Both the position numbers and the translations under genes were made by a program. From the NCBI RefSeq assembly GCF_001677435.1, contig NZ_CP016268.1, forward strand, positions 3,399,001-3,463,000: a stretch of DNA of 64,000 nucleotides, written 5' to 3'. The notes below the pieces were generated by a model. It saw only the letters and a program-made list of their open reading frames with translations. It did not search any database and was not told the origin of the DNA. Each line of letters starts with the position of its first letter. Position 1 is the first letter of the stretch. This document shows positions 8,851-19,500 of this stretch, in pieces. The stretch comes from Woeseia oceani. Its GTDB lineage: Bacteria > Pseudomonadota > Gammaproteobacteria > Steroidobacterales > Woeseiaceae.

Positions 8851-10335
8851 TCAGGACTCCAGGTTCAGATAAGCGCCAAGACCGTGCAGACCGCCTTCCC
8901 GGCCCACGCCCGATTCCTTGTAGCCGCCGAACGGCGAGGTCGGATCAAACTTGTTGAAGGTGTTCGCCCAGATCACGCCGGCACGCACGTTCTGGGTCAT
9001 CTTGAAAATCCTGGAGCCTTTATCGGTCCAGATGCCGCCCGACAAACCGTACTGCGTGTTGTTCGCCTTGCTCAGACCCTCCTCCAGCGTACGGAATGTC
9101 TGGATTGCCAGTACCGGCCCGAAAATTTCTTCCTGCACGACCCGGTTGGATTGCGACACACCGGTGAATATCGTCGGTCGGCACCAATAGCCTTTGGCCG
9201 GTACGCTACAGGAACTCTGGTGCATTGCCGCTCCTTCCGCAACGCCCAGCTTCAGGTAGGACTCGATGCGGCCGAGTTGTTGCTTCGAATTAATCGCGCC
9301 GATGTCCGTGTTCTTGTCGAGCGGATCACCGACGATAAGCGTTTCCATGCGTTCACGCAGTCGCTCGATCACATCGTCGGCCACCGACTCCTGCACCAGC
9401 AAACGTGAACCTGCACAGCAAACGTGCCCTTGATTGAAGAAGATGCCATTGACGATGCCTTCCACTGCCTGATCGAGCGCCGCATCGGCGAAGATAATAT
9501 TGGCAGCCTTGCCGCCCAGCTCCAGCGTGTACTTCTTGCCGCTGCCAGCGATCGATTTCATGATTGCCCGACCCACGCCGGTTGAACCGGTAAAGGCCAC
9601 TTTGTCGACATCGTCGTGATTCACGATGGCCGCACCGGTCTCACCTGCGCCAGTGACAATATTCACAACGCCGTCCGGTAAACCGGCCTCCTGAATCACT
9701 TCAGCCAGTTTCAACGCGGTCAACGGCGTGGTTTCCGCCGGCTTGAGCACCACGGTATTGCCGCAGGCCAGCGCCGGTGCAATTTTCCAGGCCGCCATGA
9801 GCAATGGGAAATTCCAGGGTATGACCTGGCCCGCCACACCCAGTGCCTTTGCTGTGCGGCCGGGGTACGCGTACTCAAGTTTATCAGCCCAGCCGGCGTA
9901 ATAGAAAAAGTGCGCCGCCGCCAACGGGATATCGATGTCGCGGGATTCCCGGATGGGCTTGCCGCCGTCCAGCGACTCAATGACCGAAAATTCGCGCGCA
10001 CGCTCCTGCAATATCCGGGCGATCCGGTAGATGTACTTGCCGCGCTCGGCCGCCTTCATCTTTGACCACGGACCATTGAATGCCTTGCGCGCGGCTGCCA
10101 CAGCCTTGTTCACGTCGGCATCGGTCGCCAGTGCCACGCGACTGAGTTTTTTCTCGGTTGCCGGGTTCACGGTATTGAAGTAGCCACCTTTGGCCGGCGC
10201 GACAAACTTACCGCCAATGAACAGCTCGTATTGCTTGTCGATCTTCACGTGATCCGTGCTTTCGGGGGCTGGCGCGTACTCCCAGCCACCGTCGAATGCG
10301 AGTTTGTTTGCTTGTGTGTCCACGCTTAGGCCCAC
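8851..10335 (-). CDS. Aldehyde dehydrogenase
   Basis: 494-residue NAD(P)-dependent aldehyde dehydrogenase with all key residues: PWNFP (Asn174), GSTGVGR nucleotide loop near 250, general base Glu272 in LELGGK, and the nucleophile Cys306 in NQGHVCCAG. In this operon the obvious substrate is acetaldehyde released by DeoC, oxidised to acetate or used with partner specificity altered by the adjacent ALDH-like protein. The GTG start at 10335 abuts the stop of deoC with no gap; a second in-frame GTG lies four codons later. It is the third gene of deoD-deoC-aldh-aldh-like. Confidence 0.9.
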   Translation of the reverse strand: MGLSVDTQANKLAFDGGWEYAPAPESTDHVKIDKQYELFIGGKFVAPAKGGYFNTVNPATEKKLSRVALATDADVNKAVAAARKAFNGPWSKMKAAERGKYIYRIARILQERAREFSVIESLDGGKPIRESRDIDIPLAAAHFFYYAGWADKLEYAYPGRTAKALGVAGQVIPWNFPLLMAAWKIAPALACGNTVVLKPAETTPLTALKLAEVIQEAGLPDGVVNIVTGAGETGAAIVNHDDVDKVAFTGSTGVGRAIMKSIAGSGKKYTLELGGKAANIIFADAALDQAVEGIVNGIFFNQGHVCCAGSRLLVQESVADDVIERLRERMETLIVGDPLDKNTDIGAINSKQQLGRIESYLKLGVAEGAAMHQSSCSVPAKGYWCRPTIFTGVSQSNRVVQEEIFGPVLAIQTFRTLEEGLSKANNTQYGLSGGIWTDKGSRIFKMTQNVRAGVIWANTFNKFDPTSPFGGYKESGVGREGGLHGLGAYLNLES

Positions 10336-11259
10336 TCAGTCTTTGGAAAAGTAATCGGCCGACTGGTACACGCCGGTCGCCTGTTTCTGCAGCTGCATCA
10401 ATACGTCATTCGCCAGTGAACTGGCACCGAAGCGAAACCACTCCGGCGTCATCCAGGCATTGCCCAGCGTTTCACGCAGCATGACCAAGTAATGAATGGC
10501 GAGTTTGGAGTTCGAAATTCCGCCGGCCGGCTTCATGCCCACCATGCGACCGGTCTCGCGATGGAAGTCACGAATCGCCTGCAACATGACAAACGTAACC
10601 GGCAAAGTGGCTGCAGGTTGAATCTTGCCGGTCGAGGTTTTGATGAAATCAGCGCCTGCATGCATAGCCAGCACGCTGGCACGACGCACATTGTCCAGCG
10701 TGCTCAACTCGCCGGTTTCGAGTATCACCTTGAGATGTGCTTCGCCGCAGGCTTCCTTAACCGCCGCAATCTCGTCGAATACAAAGCGGTAATCGCCTTG
10801 CAGAAAAGCACCGCGAGAAATCACCATGTCGATTTCGTCGGCGCCTTCCGCCACCGCAATTTTCGTTTCATCAATTTTGATGTGACGCGGCGCCATGCCA
10901 CTGGGGAACGCCGTCGCAACCGATGCGACGTTTATGCCGCTGTCGCCCAGTGCTTTCCTGGCAATGCCGACCATGGTGGGGTAAACACAGACAGCCGCAA
11001 CGTGCGGCAGGCCCGGCAACTGATCGTGCAAATGCATGGCCTTCTGGCACAACTGGCGCACTTTGCCCGGCGTATCCTGACCTTCGAGCGTGGTCAGGTC
11101 GATCATGCTCAAAATCATTTTCAACGCGGCGGTTTTGGATTCCGTTTTGATCGAACGGGTCTGGAAGCGAGCGACCCGCTCGGCCACGCCAACCTCGTCT
11201 ACCCGCGTCACCTGGCTCAGGTCGGGCAGCGGCGGCGCCGGCGTCAGCGCGGCACTCAC
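10336..11259 (-). CDS. deoC: Deoxyribose-phosphate aldolase
   Basis: 307-residue class I aldolase that splits 2-deoxyribose-5-phosphate into glyceraldehyde-3-phosphate and acetaldehyde. The Schiff-base lysine lies in [11 protein letters not shown], followed by the phosphate-binding KPAGGISN. Longer than E. coli DeoC because of an N-terminal extension of roughly 45 residues, as in the longer bacterial and animal type. The ATG overlaps the deoD stop by four bases (ATGA), indicating coupled translation. It links nucleoside phosphorolysis to central metabolism. Confidence 0.96.
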   Translation of the reverse strand: MSAALTPAPPLPDLSQVTRVDEVGVAERVARFQTRSIKTESKTAALKMILSMIDLTTLEGQDTPGKVRQLCQKAMHLHDQLPGLPHVAAVCVYPTMVGIARKALGDSGINVASVATAFPSGMAPRHIKIDETKIAVAEGADEIDMVISRGAFLQGDYRFVFDEIAAVKEACGEAHLKVILETGELSTLDNVRRASVLAMHAGADFIKTSTGKIQPAATLPVTFVMLQAIRDFHRETGRMVGMKPAGGISNSKLAIHYLVMLRETLGNAWMTPEWFRFGASSLANDVLMQLQKQATGVYQSADYFSKD

Positions 11260-11978
11260 TGGGGATCTCCACTCATGCGCACCGTCTCCAGGGCCACGGT
11301 GATCATCTCGTCAAAGGTATTCTGGCGCTCATCCGACGACAACGCGTCGCCACTGACGATGTCATCGCTGACCGTGCAAATGGCGAGTGCTTCAACGCCG
11401 TGTTCGGCAGCGATCGGGTAGATACCGGCCGCTTCCATTTCCACGCCCAGCACATTGTACTTCGCCATAGTTTCGAACATCTCGGGCTGCGGCGTGTAGA
11501 ACAAATCAGCCGAGAAAATATTGCCTACGTGATAGCGCACCTGGTTTTCTTCAGCGGCGAGGACCGCATTGGCGACCAACGAAAACGTGGCCAGGGGCGC
11601 GAGATCAAAGCCGCCGAAACGCATCCGGTTGACATTGGAATCGGTGGATGCGCCCATCGCAATCAACACATCGCGCAACTTCACGTCAGGGTGCGTCGTG
11701 CCGCAACTACCGACGCGGATCAAGCGTTTCACGCCGTACTCGGTAACCAGTTCGGTGCAGTAAATGGACGCGGACGGAATGCCCATGCCGTGCGCCATGA
11801 CCGAGACCGGTATGCCGCGATAGCTGCCGGTGTAACCCCACATGTTGCGCACGTCGGTAACGCGACGCGGTTCGTCCAGCCATTTTTCGGCAATGTACCG
11901 GGCACGTAAAGGGTCGCCAGGCATCAATACCGATGGCGCAAAGTCGCCCGGAGCCGCATTCATGTGTTTTGTTGCCAT
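11256..11978 (-). CDS. deoD: Purine-nucleoside phosphorylase
   Basis: 240-residue hexameric-type purine nucleoside phosphorylase. It cleaves inosine, adenosine and their deoxy forms with phosphate to the base and (deoxy)ribose-1-phosphate. Recognised by [29 protein letters not shown] and the [16 protein letters not shown] segment with the catalytic Asp. Length is normal. First gene of the leftward deo operon; a 221-base divergent region separates it from a cupin gene and should hold its promoter, although no convincing boxes or CytR/DeoR sites were identified. Confidence 0.96.
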   Translation of the reverse strand: MATKHMNAAPGDFAPSVLMPGDPLRARYIAEKWLDEPRRVTDVRNMWGYTGSYRGIPVSVMAHGMGIPSASIYCTELVTEYGVKRLIRVGSCGTTHPDVKLRDVLIAMGASTDSNVNRMRFGGFDLAPLATFSLVANAVLAAEENQVRYHVGNIFSADLFYTPQPEMFETMAKYNVLGVEMEAAGIYPIAAEHGVEALAICTVSDDIVSGDALSSDERQNTFDEMITVALETVRMSGDPQ

Positions 11979-12199
11979 TGCTACTCGCCTGCTTGCTGCG
12001 CCCCGTGGCGCGCTGGGTCAAAAATAGACCGGAACCGGCCGGATCGGCGGCACCGAAGGCAAAGCATAGCACCGCCGCACCCACGGCCGCCCTCGGCCGG
12101 CCATGCGACCGGCAACCTTACGCCGCCGCTGCGGGCATGGGAAGCCCGCCGCAAATCGCATTACCATAGGGCTGTCCAGCCGCTCATCGAGACCATGCA

Positions 12200-12574
12200 A
12201 TGTCGAAACCACTGTTCCCTGTCACTGCCAGCCGCGAATTTTTTACCCGTGAGCGCTGCTACATTACCGAACTGCTGAACGTGCCCGGCGAACCGCGTTT
12301 GTCACTCGCGCGTTGCCGGGTCGAGCCCGGCGTGACCACGGAACTGCACAGCCTCGCCGTTGACGAGTGGTATTTCATCGAGCAGGGTACGGGCCGGATG
12401 GAGGTTGGAGACGGCGCGCCGTTTGCGGTCGGGCCCGGCGACACGGTCGCCATCGACCGCAATGTCGCCCAAAGAATTCACAATGACGGCCACACTGACC
12501 TCGTATTCCAGTGCATTTGCGTGCCCCGCTTCGCGGCAGAACACTACCGGCCACTGGAGGCCGGGAACGCTTGA
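12200..12574 (+). CDS. Single-domain cupin protein
   Basis: 124-residue cupin with the two conserved motifs (VEPGVTTELHSLAVDEWYFIEQG and GPGDTVAIDRNVAQRIHNDG). The first motif keeps one His and the Glu-side geometry only in part. Cytoplasmic, no signal peptide. Such small cupins are often isomerases or binding proteins of unknown substrate. It lies alone between the divergent deoD operon and a TonB-dependent receptor, with 118 bases to the latter. No function can be assigned. Confidence 0.75.
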   Translation: MSKPLFPVTASREFFTRERCYITELLNVPGEPRLSLARCRVEPGVTTELHSLAVDEWYFIEQGTGRMEVGDGAPFAVGPGDTVAIDRNVAQRIHNDGHTDLVFQCICVPRFAAEHYRPLEAGNA

Positions 12575-12692
12575 TCGTGGGCGAATAACCACAGCCACCG
12601 CTGCGGCTGCCAGCCGGCGATTTGCGCAAAAATATGGCCAAATCGGTAGTCAAGAAGGCTATACTCCCGCGATCGTTTCAGGGAGACAAACA

Positions 12693-14912
12693 ATGCGTGG
12701 TATGAACCCAACAATCGCTCGCCGGACGCTCGCGAGCAGTGCTGCGGCACTCGTTCTGCTGTCCACAACGGCAGGTTTGAACACCGTCGTGGCGCAGGAG
12801 CGTGCGGACCGGGGCATTCTCGAAGAAATCACGGTTACGGCGCAGCGTCGTGAAGAGAACTTGCAGGAAGTGCCGTTCTCAGTGTCCGCCTTGCGTGGCG
12901 ACCGCTTTCAGACGCTGGTTGAAGCCGGCGAAGACATCCGCGCCCTCGCCAACCGTGTTCCCAGCCTGTACGCCGAATCCTCGAACGGCCGCCTGGCACC
13001 GCGCTTTTACATGCGCGGCCTTGGCAACACCGACTTCGACCTCGCTGCGTCGCAGTCGGTATCCATCATCATGGACGAAGTCGTGCAGGAGAACGTTATC
13101 CTGAAGAGCTTCCCGTTGTTCGACATCGAACGGGTTGAAGTGCTGCGCGGACCGCAAGGCTCGCTGTTTGGCCGCAACACGCCGGCGGGTATCGTCAAAT
13201 TCGATACGCGCAAGCCGACCAGCGAACTGAACGGCTACGTCAATGCGACGATCGGCAGTCTGGGCACGGCCAATATCGAAGGTGCGATAGGCGGCAGCCT
13301 GACCGAGTCCAACGTGCTCATGGGCCGGTTTTCCTTCATTGACCAAAACCGCGATGACTGGATCAGCAATGGCTTCACCGGTGAAAGTGATGTCATGGGC
13401 GGGTATGACGAGACAGCATGGCGCGCACAGCTGCTGTTCGAGCCCAGCGACAACCTGAGCGCATTGCTCAACGTCCACGGCCGCAATCTGAACAACGGCA
13501 CCGCGTCGATTTTTTACGCCAACATCATCGGGCCCGGTGACAACAACCTGAATGAGAACTTCATTCGCGATGTTGTGTATTTCGACGAAGGTGAGAACAA
13601 CCCGCAGGAAGCAGACGCGCTGGGTTTCAGCCTGAAAGTAGACTGGGATTTCGGCAACGATCTCGTTCTGACCTCGATCACGTCTCACGAAGAACTGGAA
13701 AACAGCAGCTACGGTGACATCGACGGCGGCAACCTGGTCAGCGGCCCCGGCTTCATTCCGTTCCCGTCACAAACGCGCGACGGCCTGGATGACCTGGAAC
13801 AAATCACGCAGGAATTCCGCCTCGCATCAAACGCGCGCGACAACGTTTTCTGGCAGACCGGGTTCTTCTACTTCAAGTCTGACTTCACGGTGAACACCGA
13901 ACCGTTCTTCGTGCCGCCAACAGAAGTCCGGCACAAGAACGACTCCTGGGCCGTGTTCGGTCAGGTCGCGTGGGATTTGTCCGACAGCACAACGCTGACG
14001 GCCGGCATCCGCTATACCGACGACGAGAAGGAAATGACCACCGGTTCCACACCCAACCCGCAACCGCTGGTTGAAGTGGGTGACGACCAGGTCAGCTGGG
14101 ACCTCAGTCTCATGCATGTACTGAACGACAACGTGAGCGTTTACGCCCGCGTTGCCAGCGGCTTCCGCGCACCGTCGATTCAGGGACGCAACATCGCGTT
14201 CTTCGATGCAAACCCGTATTCGGTCGCCACGTCCGAAACCATCCTGTCCACTGAAGTCGGCTTCAAATCGGAAGTCAGCGATCGGGTTCGTATCAACGGT
14301 GCGGTTTATTACTACACCATTGACGACCAGCAGTTCTCGGCCATCGGCGGCAACACCAACTCCAACGTGCTGGTCAACGCTGACAAGGGCGTCGGCATTG
14401 GTACGGACGTAGACGCCGAGTTTGTGCTGAGCGACAACTTTGTCATGACCATTGGTGCCAGCTACAACGACACCAAGATTGACGATGCCAACCTCGTGAC
14501 CGCGGTCTGCGCCCAGTGCACGGTCATGGATCCGCTGGACGGTAACGGGTTCGCCATTCTTGACGGCAACCGCTTCCCGCAGGCACCGGAATACCAGTTC
14601 AACATCACGGCCCGTTACAGCACGCCAGTGGGCGACGATGACGAACTGTACTGGTACGCCGACTATGCCCATCAGGGCGACGCAAACTTCTTCCTCTACG
14701 AAGCCGCCGAGTACCATTCCGGGGACATTTTCGAGGCAGGGTTGCGTGCCGGTTACATTGCCAACAACGGCCAATGGGAAATCGCGGCGTTTGCCCGCAA
14801 CATCACGGACGAAGAAAACCTGAAGGGCGGCATCGACTTCAATAACAACACCGGCTACGTCAACGAGCCACGTATCTTCGGCCTGAACTTCCGGATGAAT
14901 TTCGGGGAATAA
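12693..14912 (+). CDS. TonB-dependent outer-membrane receptor
   Basis: 739-residue TonB-dependent receptor. The signal peptide ends near VVAQ, followed by the TonB box-like ILEEITVTAQRRE, a plug domain (LRGPQGSLFGRNTPAG) and a C-terminal beta barrel ending in the aromatic-rich NFRMNFGE. The ATG at 12693 has a GGGAGA ribosome site and gives the signal peptide; the frame is open further upstream without homology. A TATACT box about 30 bases upstream could be its -10. Cargo unknown: this branch of receptors is large in Sphingomonas and Woeseia-like bacteria. A strong terminator follows directly, so it is probably transcribed alone. Confidence 0.92.
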   Translation: MRGMNPTIARRTLASSAAALVLLSTTAGLNTVVAQERADRGILEEITVTAQRREENLQEVPFSVSALRGDRFQTLVEAGEDIRALANRVPSLYAESSNGRLAPRFYMRGLGNTDFDLAASQSVSIIMDEVVQENVILKSFPLFDIERVEVLRGPQGSLFGRNTPAGIVKFDTRKPTSELNGYVNATIGSLGTANIEGAIGGSLTESNVLMGRFSFIDQNRDDWISNGFTGESDVMGGYDETAWRAQLLFEPSDNLSALLNVHGRNLNNGTASIFYANIIGPGDNNLNENFIRDVVYFDEGENNPQEADALGFSLKVDWDFGNDLVLTSITSHEELENSSYGDIDGGNLVSGPGFIPFPSQTRDGLDDLEQITQEFRLASNARDNVFWQTGFFYFKSDFTVNTEPFFVPPTEVRHKNDSWAVFGQVAWDLSDSTTLTAGIRYTDDEKEMTTGSTPNPQPLVEVGDDQVSWDLSLMHVLNDNVSVYARVASGFRAPSIQGRNIAFFDANPYSVATSETILSTEVGFKSEVSDRVRINGAVYYYTIDDQQFSAIGGNTNSNVLVNADKGVGIGTDVDAEFVLSDNFVMTIGASYNDTKIDDANLVTAVCAQCTVMDPLDGNGFAILDGNRFPQAPEYQFNITARYSTPVGDDDELYWYADYAHQGDANFFLYEAAEYHSGDIFEAGLRAGYIANNGQWEIAAFARNITDEENLKGGIDFNNNTGYVNEPRIFGLNFRMNFGE

Positions 14913-14938
14913 CTGCTCCTCTAACATTCGCGGTTACA

Positions 14939-14966
14939 AAGCCCGGCAATCGCCGGGCTTTTTTTT
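14939..14966 (+). terminator. Rho-independent terminator after TonB receptor
   Basis: Perfect stem AAGCCCGGC / GCCGGGCTT with loop AATC, followed by eight T. It lies 26 bases after the receptor stop. The rest of the 302-base gap up to the next gene (to 15214) shows no gene; its end should hold the promoter of the lipoprotein hydrolase. Confidence 0.92.
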
Positions 14967-15214
14967 GCTTGCCAGTACAAGCTGACCGCAGCGATTACCG
15001 ACCGGATGAGCAGGCTCCGCACGCAACTCGCGCGACCATCTGCACCGCCAGCAAACGTCGACGCCGAATCGCATAGTTGGGCGCCTCGATCCTGCAACCG
15101 CCTGCACGGGAAAATCGACGGCCATGCAATTCATAACAAAACCAGCAGCCAGCATTATCGCCGCCGCCCAATTTGCGTAGACTGTCGCACACCTGACTTG
15201 CCATGGAGCTGACC

Positions 15215-16294
15215 ATGAACGCTGCGTACCGACTTCTTTGCTGCCTCGCGTTGACGATGGTAGCCGGTGCTTGCCAATCGCCTGCACAGCGTGCGCCAGC
15301 GGCATCCACAGCGGCCGTTACGATCATGACCTTCAACGTCGAAAACCTGTTCGACAACACCGACGACCCCGGCAAGGACGACGCCACTTACCTGCCGCTG
15401 GCGGCAAAGCAGAACGATGCTCACCGTCAGGGCTGCGCCACGATAGAAGTCGATCGCTGGCGCGAACAGTGCCTGTACTGGGACTGGAGCGACGAGCTGG
15501 TCGAACGCAAGCTGGCCGTAGTCGCGGCTGCCATCCTGCAAGTCAACAATGGCCGCGGCCCTGACATTCTCGCCCTGCAGGAAATCGAGAACGTCCGCAT
15601 CCTGGAGCGGCTGCGTACCGAGTACCTGACCGATGCCGGGTACCTGCCGGCCATACTGATAGAAGGCACCGACCTGCGCGGAATCGACGTGGCCTTCCTG
15701 AGCCGGTTGCCACTAAACAGCGAACCGCAACTGCATCCGATCACATTTGATGCTGAGTTTGCGTCACGGGTAGCTGATACGCGCGGCATTCTTCAGGCAG
15801 ACTTCGAGCTCCCGGACGGTTCCGTCCTGACCGGCTTCGCCGTGCATTTTCCGGCACCGTTTCACCCAACTGACATGCGGATCTCGGCCTACAAGACGCT
15901 GAACGCGCTGCGCGCCGGATTGCCGGGCAGCCGCCCGGCATTTGCCGCCGGGGATTTCAATACGACATCGACGGAAGATGCGCGGGAAAAATTGCTGGAT
16001 CGCTATGCACGCCCCTACTGGCAGGTCGCTCACGACCTCGGTTGTGGTGACGATTGCCGCGGCAGCGCGTATTATGCGCGCGACGATACCTGGTCCTTCC
16101 TGGACATGCTCCTCTGGTCGCCCGCCAACCGTGGCGCAAACGCAACATGGGACATTCGCGCGAATTCCGTCAGACTTGCCAACCAGACCAGCGGTCAGCG
16201 CCAGAACAATGGCACTCCAGCCCGCTTTGATCCGGCAGGCGGGCCCGGCGTTTCCGACCACTGGCCGCTGCAAGTCACTATAGAATCAAGGTAA
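15215..16294 (+). CDS. Endonuclease/exonuclease/phosphatase family lipoprotein
   Basis: 359-residue member of the EEP fold (DNase I-like). A lipoprotein signal peptide ends in VAGAC, so it is anchored in a membrane and faces the periplasm or outside. EEP motifs are visible: TIMTFNVENLFDN near the start, LALQEIEN with the metal-binding Glu, AAGDFNTT, and the terminal GVSDHWPL with the catalytic His. ATG 15215 was chosen over the ATG 12 bases upstream because it has a GGAG site and starts directly with the signal peptide. The family cleaves phosphodiesters, so a secreted nuclease is the likely role. It lies just before the large receptor. Confidence 0.88.
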   Translation: MNAAYRLLCCLALTMVAGACQSPAQRAPAASTAAVTIMTFNVENLFDNTDDPGKDDATYLPLAAKQNDAHRQGCATIEVDRWREQCLYWDWSDELVERKLAVVAAAILQVNNGRGPDILALQEIENVRILERLRTEYLTDAGYLPAILIEGTDLRGIDVAFLSRLPLNSEPQLHPITFDAEFASRVADTRGILQADFELPDGSVLTGFAVHFPAPFHPTDMRISAYKTLNALRAGLPGSRPAFAAGDFNTTSTEDAREKLLDRYARPYWQVAHDLGCGDDCRGSAYYARDDTWSFLDMLLWSPANRGANATWDIRANSVRLANQTSGQRQNNGTPARFDPAGGPGVSDHWPLQVTIESR

Positions 16295-16397
16295 AAACAG
16301 TGTCTTGCGGGGCTTTGATGAAGCACCGCTGCGGACCGGTGCAAACCCTGGCCGGGCCGGTCGCGGCAAGCCTTGCCGGAACGGCACCGGGTGCATA

Positions 16398-16426
16398 TTG
16401 CGCCTCCCGATAGGCTGCGTTAGATT
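16398..16426 (+). promoter_or_regulatory. Weak sigma70-like promoter candidate
   Basis: TTGCGC and TAGATT separated by 17 bases, about 140 bases before the start of the large receptor gene. Spacing is ideal but the boxes are only partial matches. It lies in the 270-base gap between the lipoprotein hydrolase and the receptor, in which no gene is seen. Confidence 0.25.
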
Positions 16427-16564
16427 TACAACAAAATCACGCGGCGGGTTCCAGCTGCCCGCACTTTCCAACGATCGAGCGATTCGCTTTTGGCGACCTA
16501 AATGACACCCGGTTGTAACACTGCAATCGCAAAATCGCGCTCTTTTCACTCTCAGGGATCCAAA

Positions 16565-19500
16565 ATGAAGAACAAGTTCAGGCTCTTCGGCTTTGCAGGA
16601 CGGCTGGCAGCCGGATTAATGCTGCTTGCTGTTGCATTGCCACTTACCGTGAATGCACAGGAAACCACTTCCTCCATTCGCGGCAAGGTACGCGACGCGG
16701 CCGGTGCACCGGTTGCCGGCGCGACAGTCATCGTACGCAACATGCGTACCGACGTTGTCTATAACTACGAATCCAACAGCACCGGTACATTTTTCGCCAG
16801 CAACCTGCCGGTTGGTGGCCCGTACCAGGTAACCGTTAACGGTGTCCGCACAGTAGAAGTCGCCAGTATCTCGCTGGGCGACATTTACAACCTGGCCATT
16901 GAATTGCCGGGTGGCGGCGCAGTTGAAGAAATCGTCGTGACCGGGCAGGCCGTGCAGGGTGTTGACGTCGCTGCCGGTCCCGCTGCGACGTTCACGAGCT
17001 ACGACATTGAAACCTCGGTGAACTTCAATCGCGATATCGTCGATGTCTACAGCATCGACCCGCGCCTGAACCTCGACAATCAGGACGATGGCTTTGAAAT
17101 CAACTGCGGCGGCAAGCATCCGCGCTTTAACAGCGTCACGCTTGACGGCATCAGCCAGAACGATCGCTTCGGCCTGAACTCTAACGGCTACTCGACCGCT
17201 GTCGGCATGCCCTTCCCGTTCGATGCCATCGAACAGGTCGCGGTCGAACTGGCACCGTTTGACGTTACTTACGGCGGCTTTTCGGCCTGTAACATCAATG
17301 CCGTTACCAAATCCGGCACCAACGAGTGGCAAGGCAATGTCTTTTACGAGTACACCAGTGACAGCCTGCGCGGCGATACGGTTGTTGTAGACGGCGTTGA
17401 TCGCGATCTCAGCACGCCGGCGTTCGATCAGACCAAGATCGGCTTCTCCGTTGGCGGCCCGATCCTGAAAGATCGTCTGTTTGTGTTTGCCGCTTACGAA
17501 GAATCAGAAGATCCACGCTTCCTGGCTCGCGGTTATGCCGGCTCGGGTGTTGGTGAAGTTCGCGACTGGCTGAGCGAGTCGGACTACAACCGCATCGTTG
17601 ACATCGCCAACAACGTTTACGCTTACGATCCGGGTGGCCTGCCGAGCGACGGTGTGCAGGAAGCCGAGAAGTACATGGTACGTCTCGACTGGAACATCAA
17701 CGACAGTCACAACCTGGCCGTCATCTACAACTATTTTGACGGCTTCCAGGACCGCGATTCCGACGGTGACAGCGGCGAATTCGAATTCGCCAACCACTTC
17801 TACACCAAGGGCGCCGAATCAAAGACCACCACCGTCAAGCTGTTCTCACAGTGGACCGATGCCTTCTCAACCGAAGTGTTCTTCAGCCAGAACGAGATGA
17901 ATGACTCTCAGGTTACGGTCGGCCCGCAGGATTTCGGTGACTTCCAGATTTCAATCGGCAACGACACTGTTTACCTCGGCGCGGACGATTCCCGCCAGGC
18001 GAACGCGCTCAACACCGATTCTGACTTCTTTAAGATCAGCGGCCAGTTCCTGCTGGGTGACCACGTCATTACCGGCGGCTACGAACGTGAAGAACTGACG
18101 ATCTTCAACCAGTTCGTACAGCACTCACGCGGTGGTGAATGGGACTTCTTCGACGACAGCGGTTTCGCCAACAACCCGGCGGCATGTGATGCGTTGACAG
18201 CACAAGGTCGCTTTGACGACCCGGCTTGTTCGATTTCGGGCATTGACCGTTTCGAATTGGGTCGCCCGAGCCGTATCTACTACGGCAGTGGTGGTGGCAC
18301 CAACGACCCGGCTGACGCAGCTGCCCTGTTCAGCAACACAACGAACAGCCTGTATTTGCAGGATGAGTTCTTCTTCGACGAATTCGACCTGACCGTCGTC
18401 GCCGGTGTTCGTTATGACTGGTTCGAAAGCAGTGATCGTCCAAACTTCAACCAGGCCTTCACCGATGCCAACGGTGTACGCAATGACGCCAATATCGACG
18501 GCCTCAGCCTGATCATGCCGCGCATTGGCTTCACCTGGGGTGCACGTGACGACCTCAGCGTACGCGGTGGCATCGGCCTGTACTCCGGCGGTAACCCGAA
18601 TGTGTGGCTGTCCAACGCCTGGTCGAACGACGGTCTGACCAACGTCCAGCTGAGCCTCAGTAACTTCAACGCAGCAAACTCGGTACTCGACGGCACCATT
18701 CCGTTGACCGGACCGCGACCGGGTTACGACATACCGCAGGCACTGTATGACCAGGTAGCTGCCGTTACGCCAGCCAATGCGGTCAACCGTGGACTCGTGC
18801 TGATTGACCCCGGTTACAAGCAACCGCGTGAATGGAAGTTCGCACTGGGCGCAACCTACGACATGCCCTGGTTCGACATCGTTGCTGACATCGACTACTT
18901 GCACACCGAGCAGAAAAAATCAGCCATCTACGTTGACCTGTCCCAGGAAATCGTTGGCGAGACCATCATTGGTCAGCCGATCTACGATTTCACCAACGGC
19001 CAGGACAACCTGATGCTGACGAATTCCACGGCGGACGGTTCGTCTGACGTGTACTCGTTCTCGCTGCGCAAGAACTTCGACTGGGGTCTGGACCTGATGC
19101 TGGGCTATGCCTACACGGACTCGGAAGACGTCAACCCGATGACCTCATCGGTTGCCGTCTCCAACTTCGAGAATCTGGCAACCAACGACATCAATAACCC
19201 GATCGCCGGCACCTCGAACTACCTGGTTCCGCATCGCCTGACATTCCGTGCCAGCTATGCGAACGAGTTCTTCGGCGACAACACCACGCGCTTTACGATG
19301 TTCGCGTTTGCCAGCGAAGGCCAGCCACAGAGCTACGTCATGGGTAGTGGTGACCTTGAAGGTGACGGTTTCTTCGGCCGCCACTTGCTGTACGTACCGA
19401 CCGGCGCTACCGACCCGAACGTACAGTTTGACGCTGGCTTCGATCAGGCGGCGTTCTTCGCCTGGGTTGCCGATGAAGGTTTGAGCTCAGGTTTGCAAGA

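Noticed and set aside
8847-8853. Possible sequencing frameshift joining the dehydrogenase and the ALDH-like protein
   Set aside because: The first protein ends at a natural ALDH C-terminus and the second begins with its own ATG and family-like start, so two genes are the better reading; kept only as a caveat.
13827-14927. 366-codon leftward frame opposite the TonB receptor
   Set aside because: The receptor is certain from plug and barrel motifs; the shadow frame also crosses its stop without a ribosome site.
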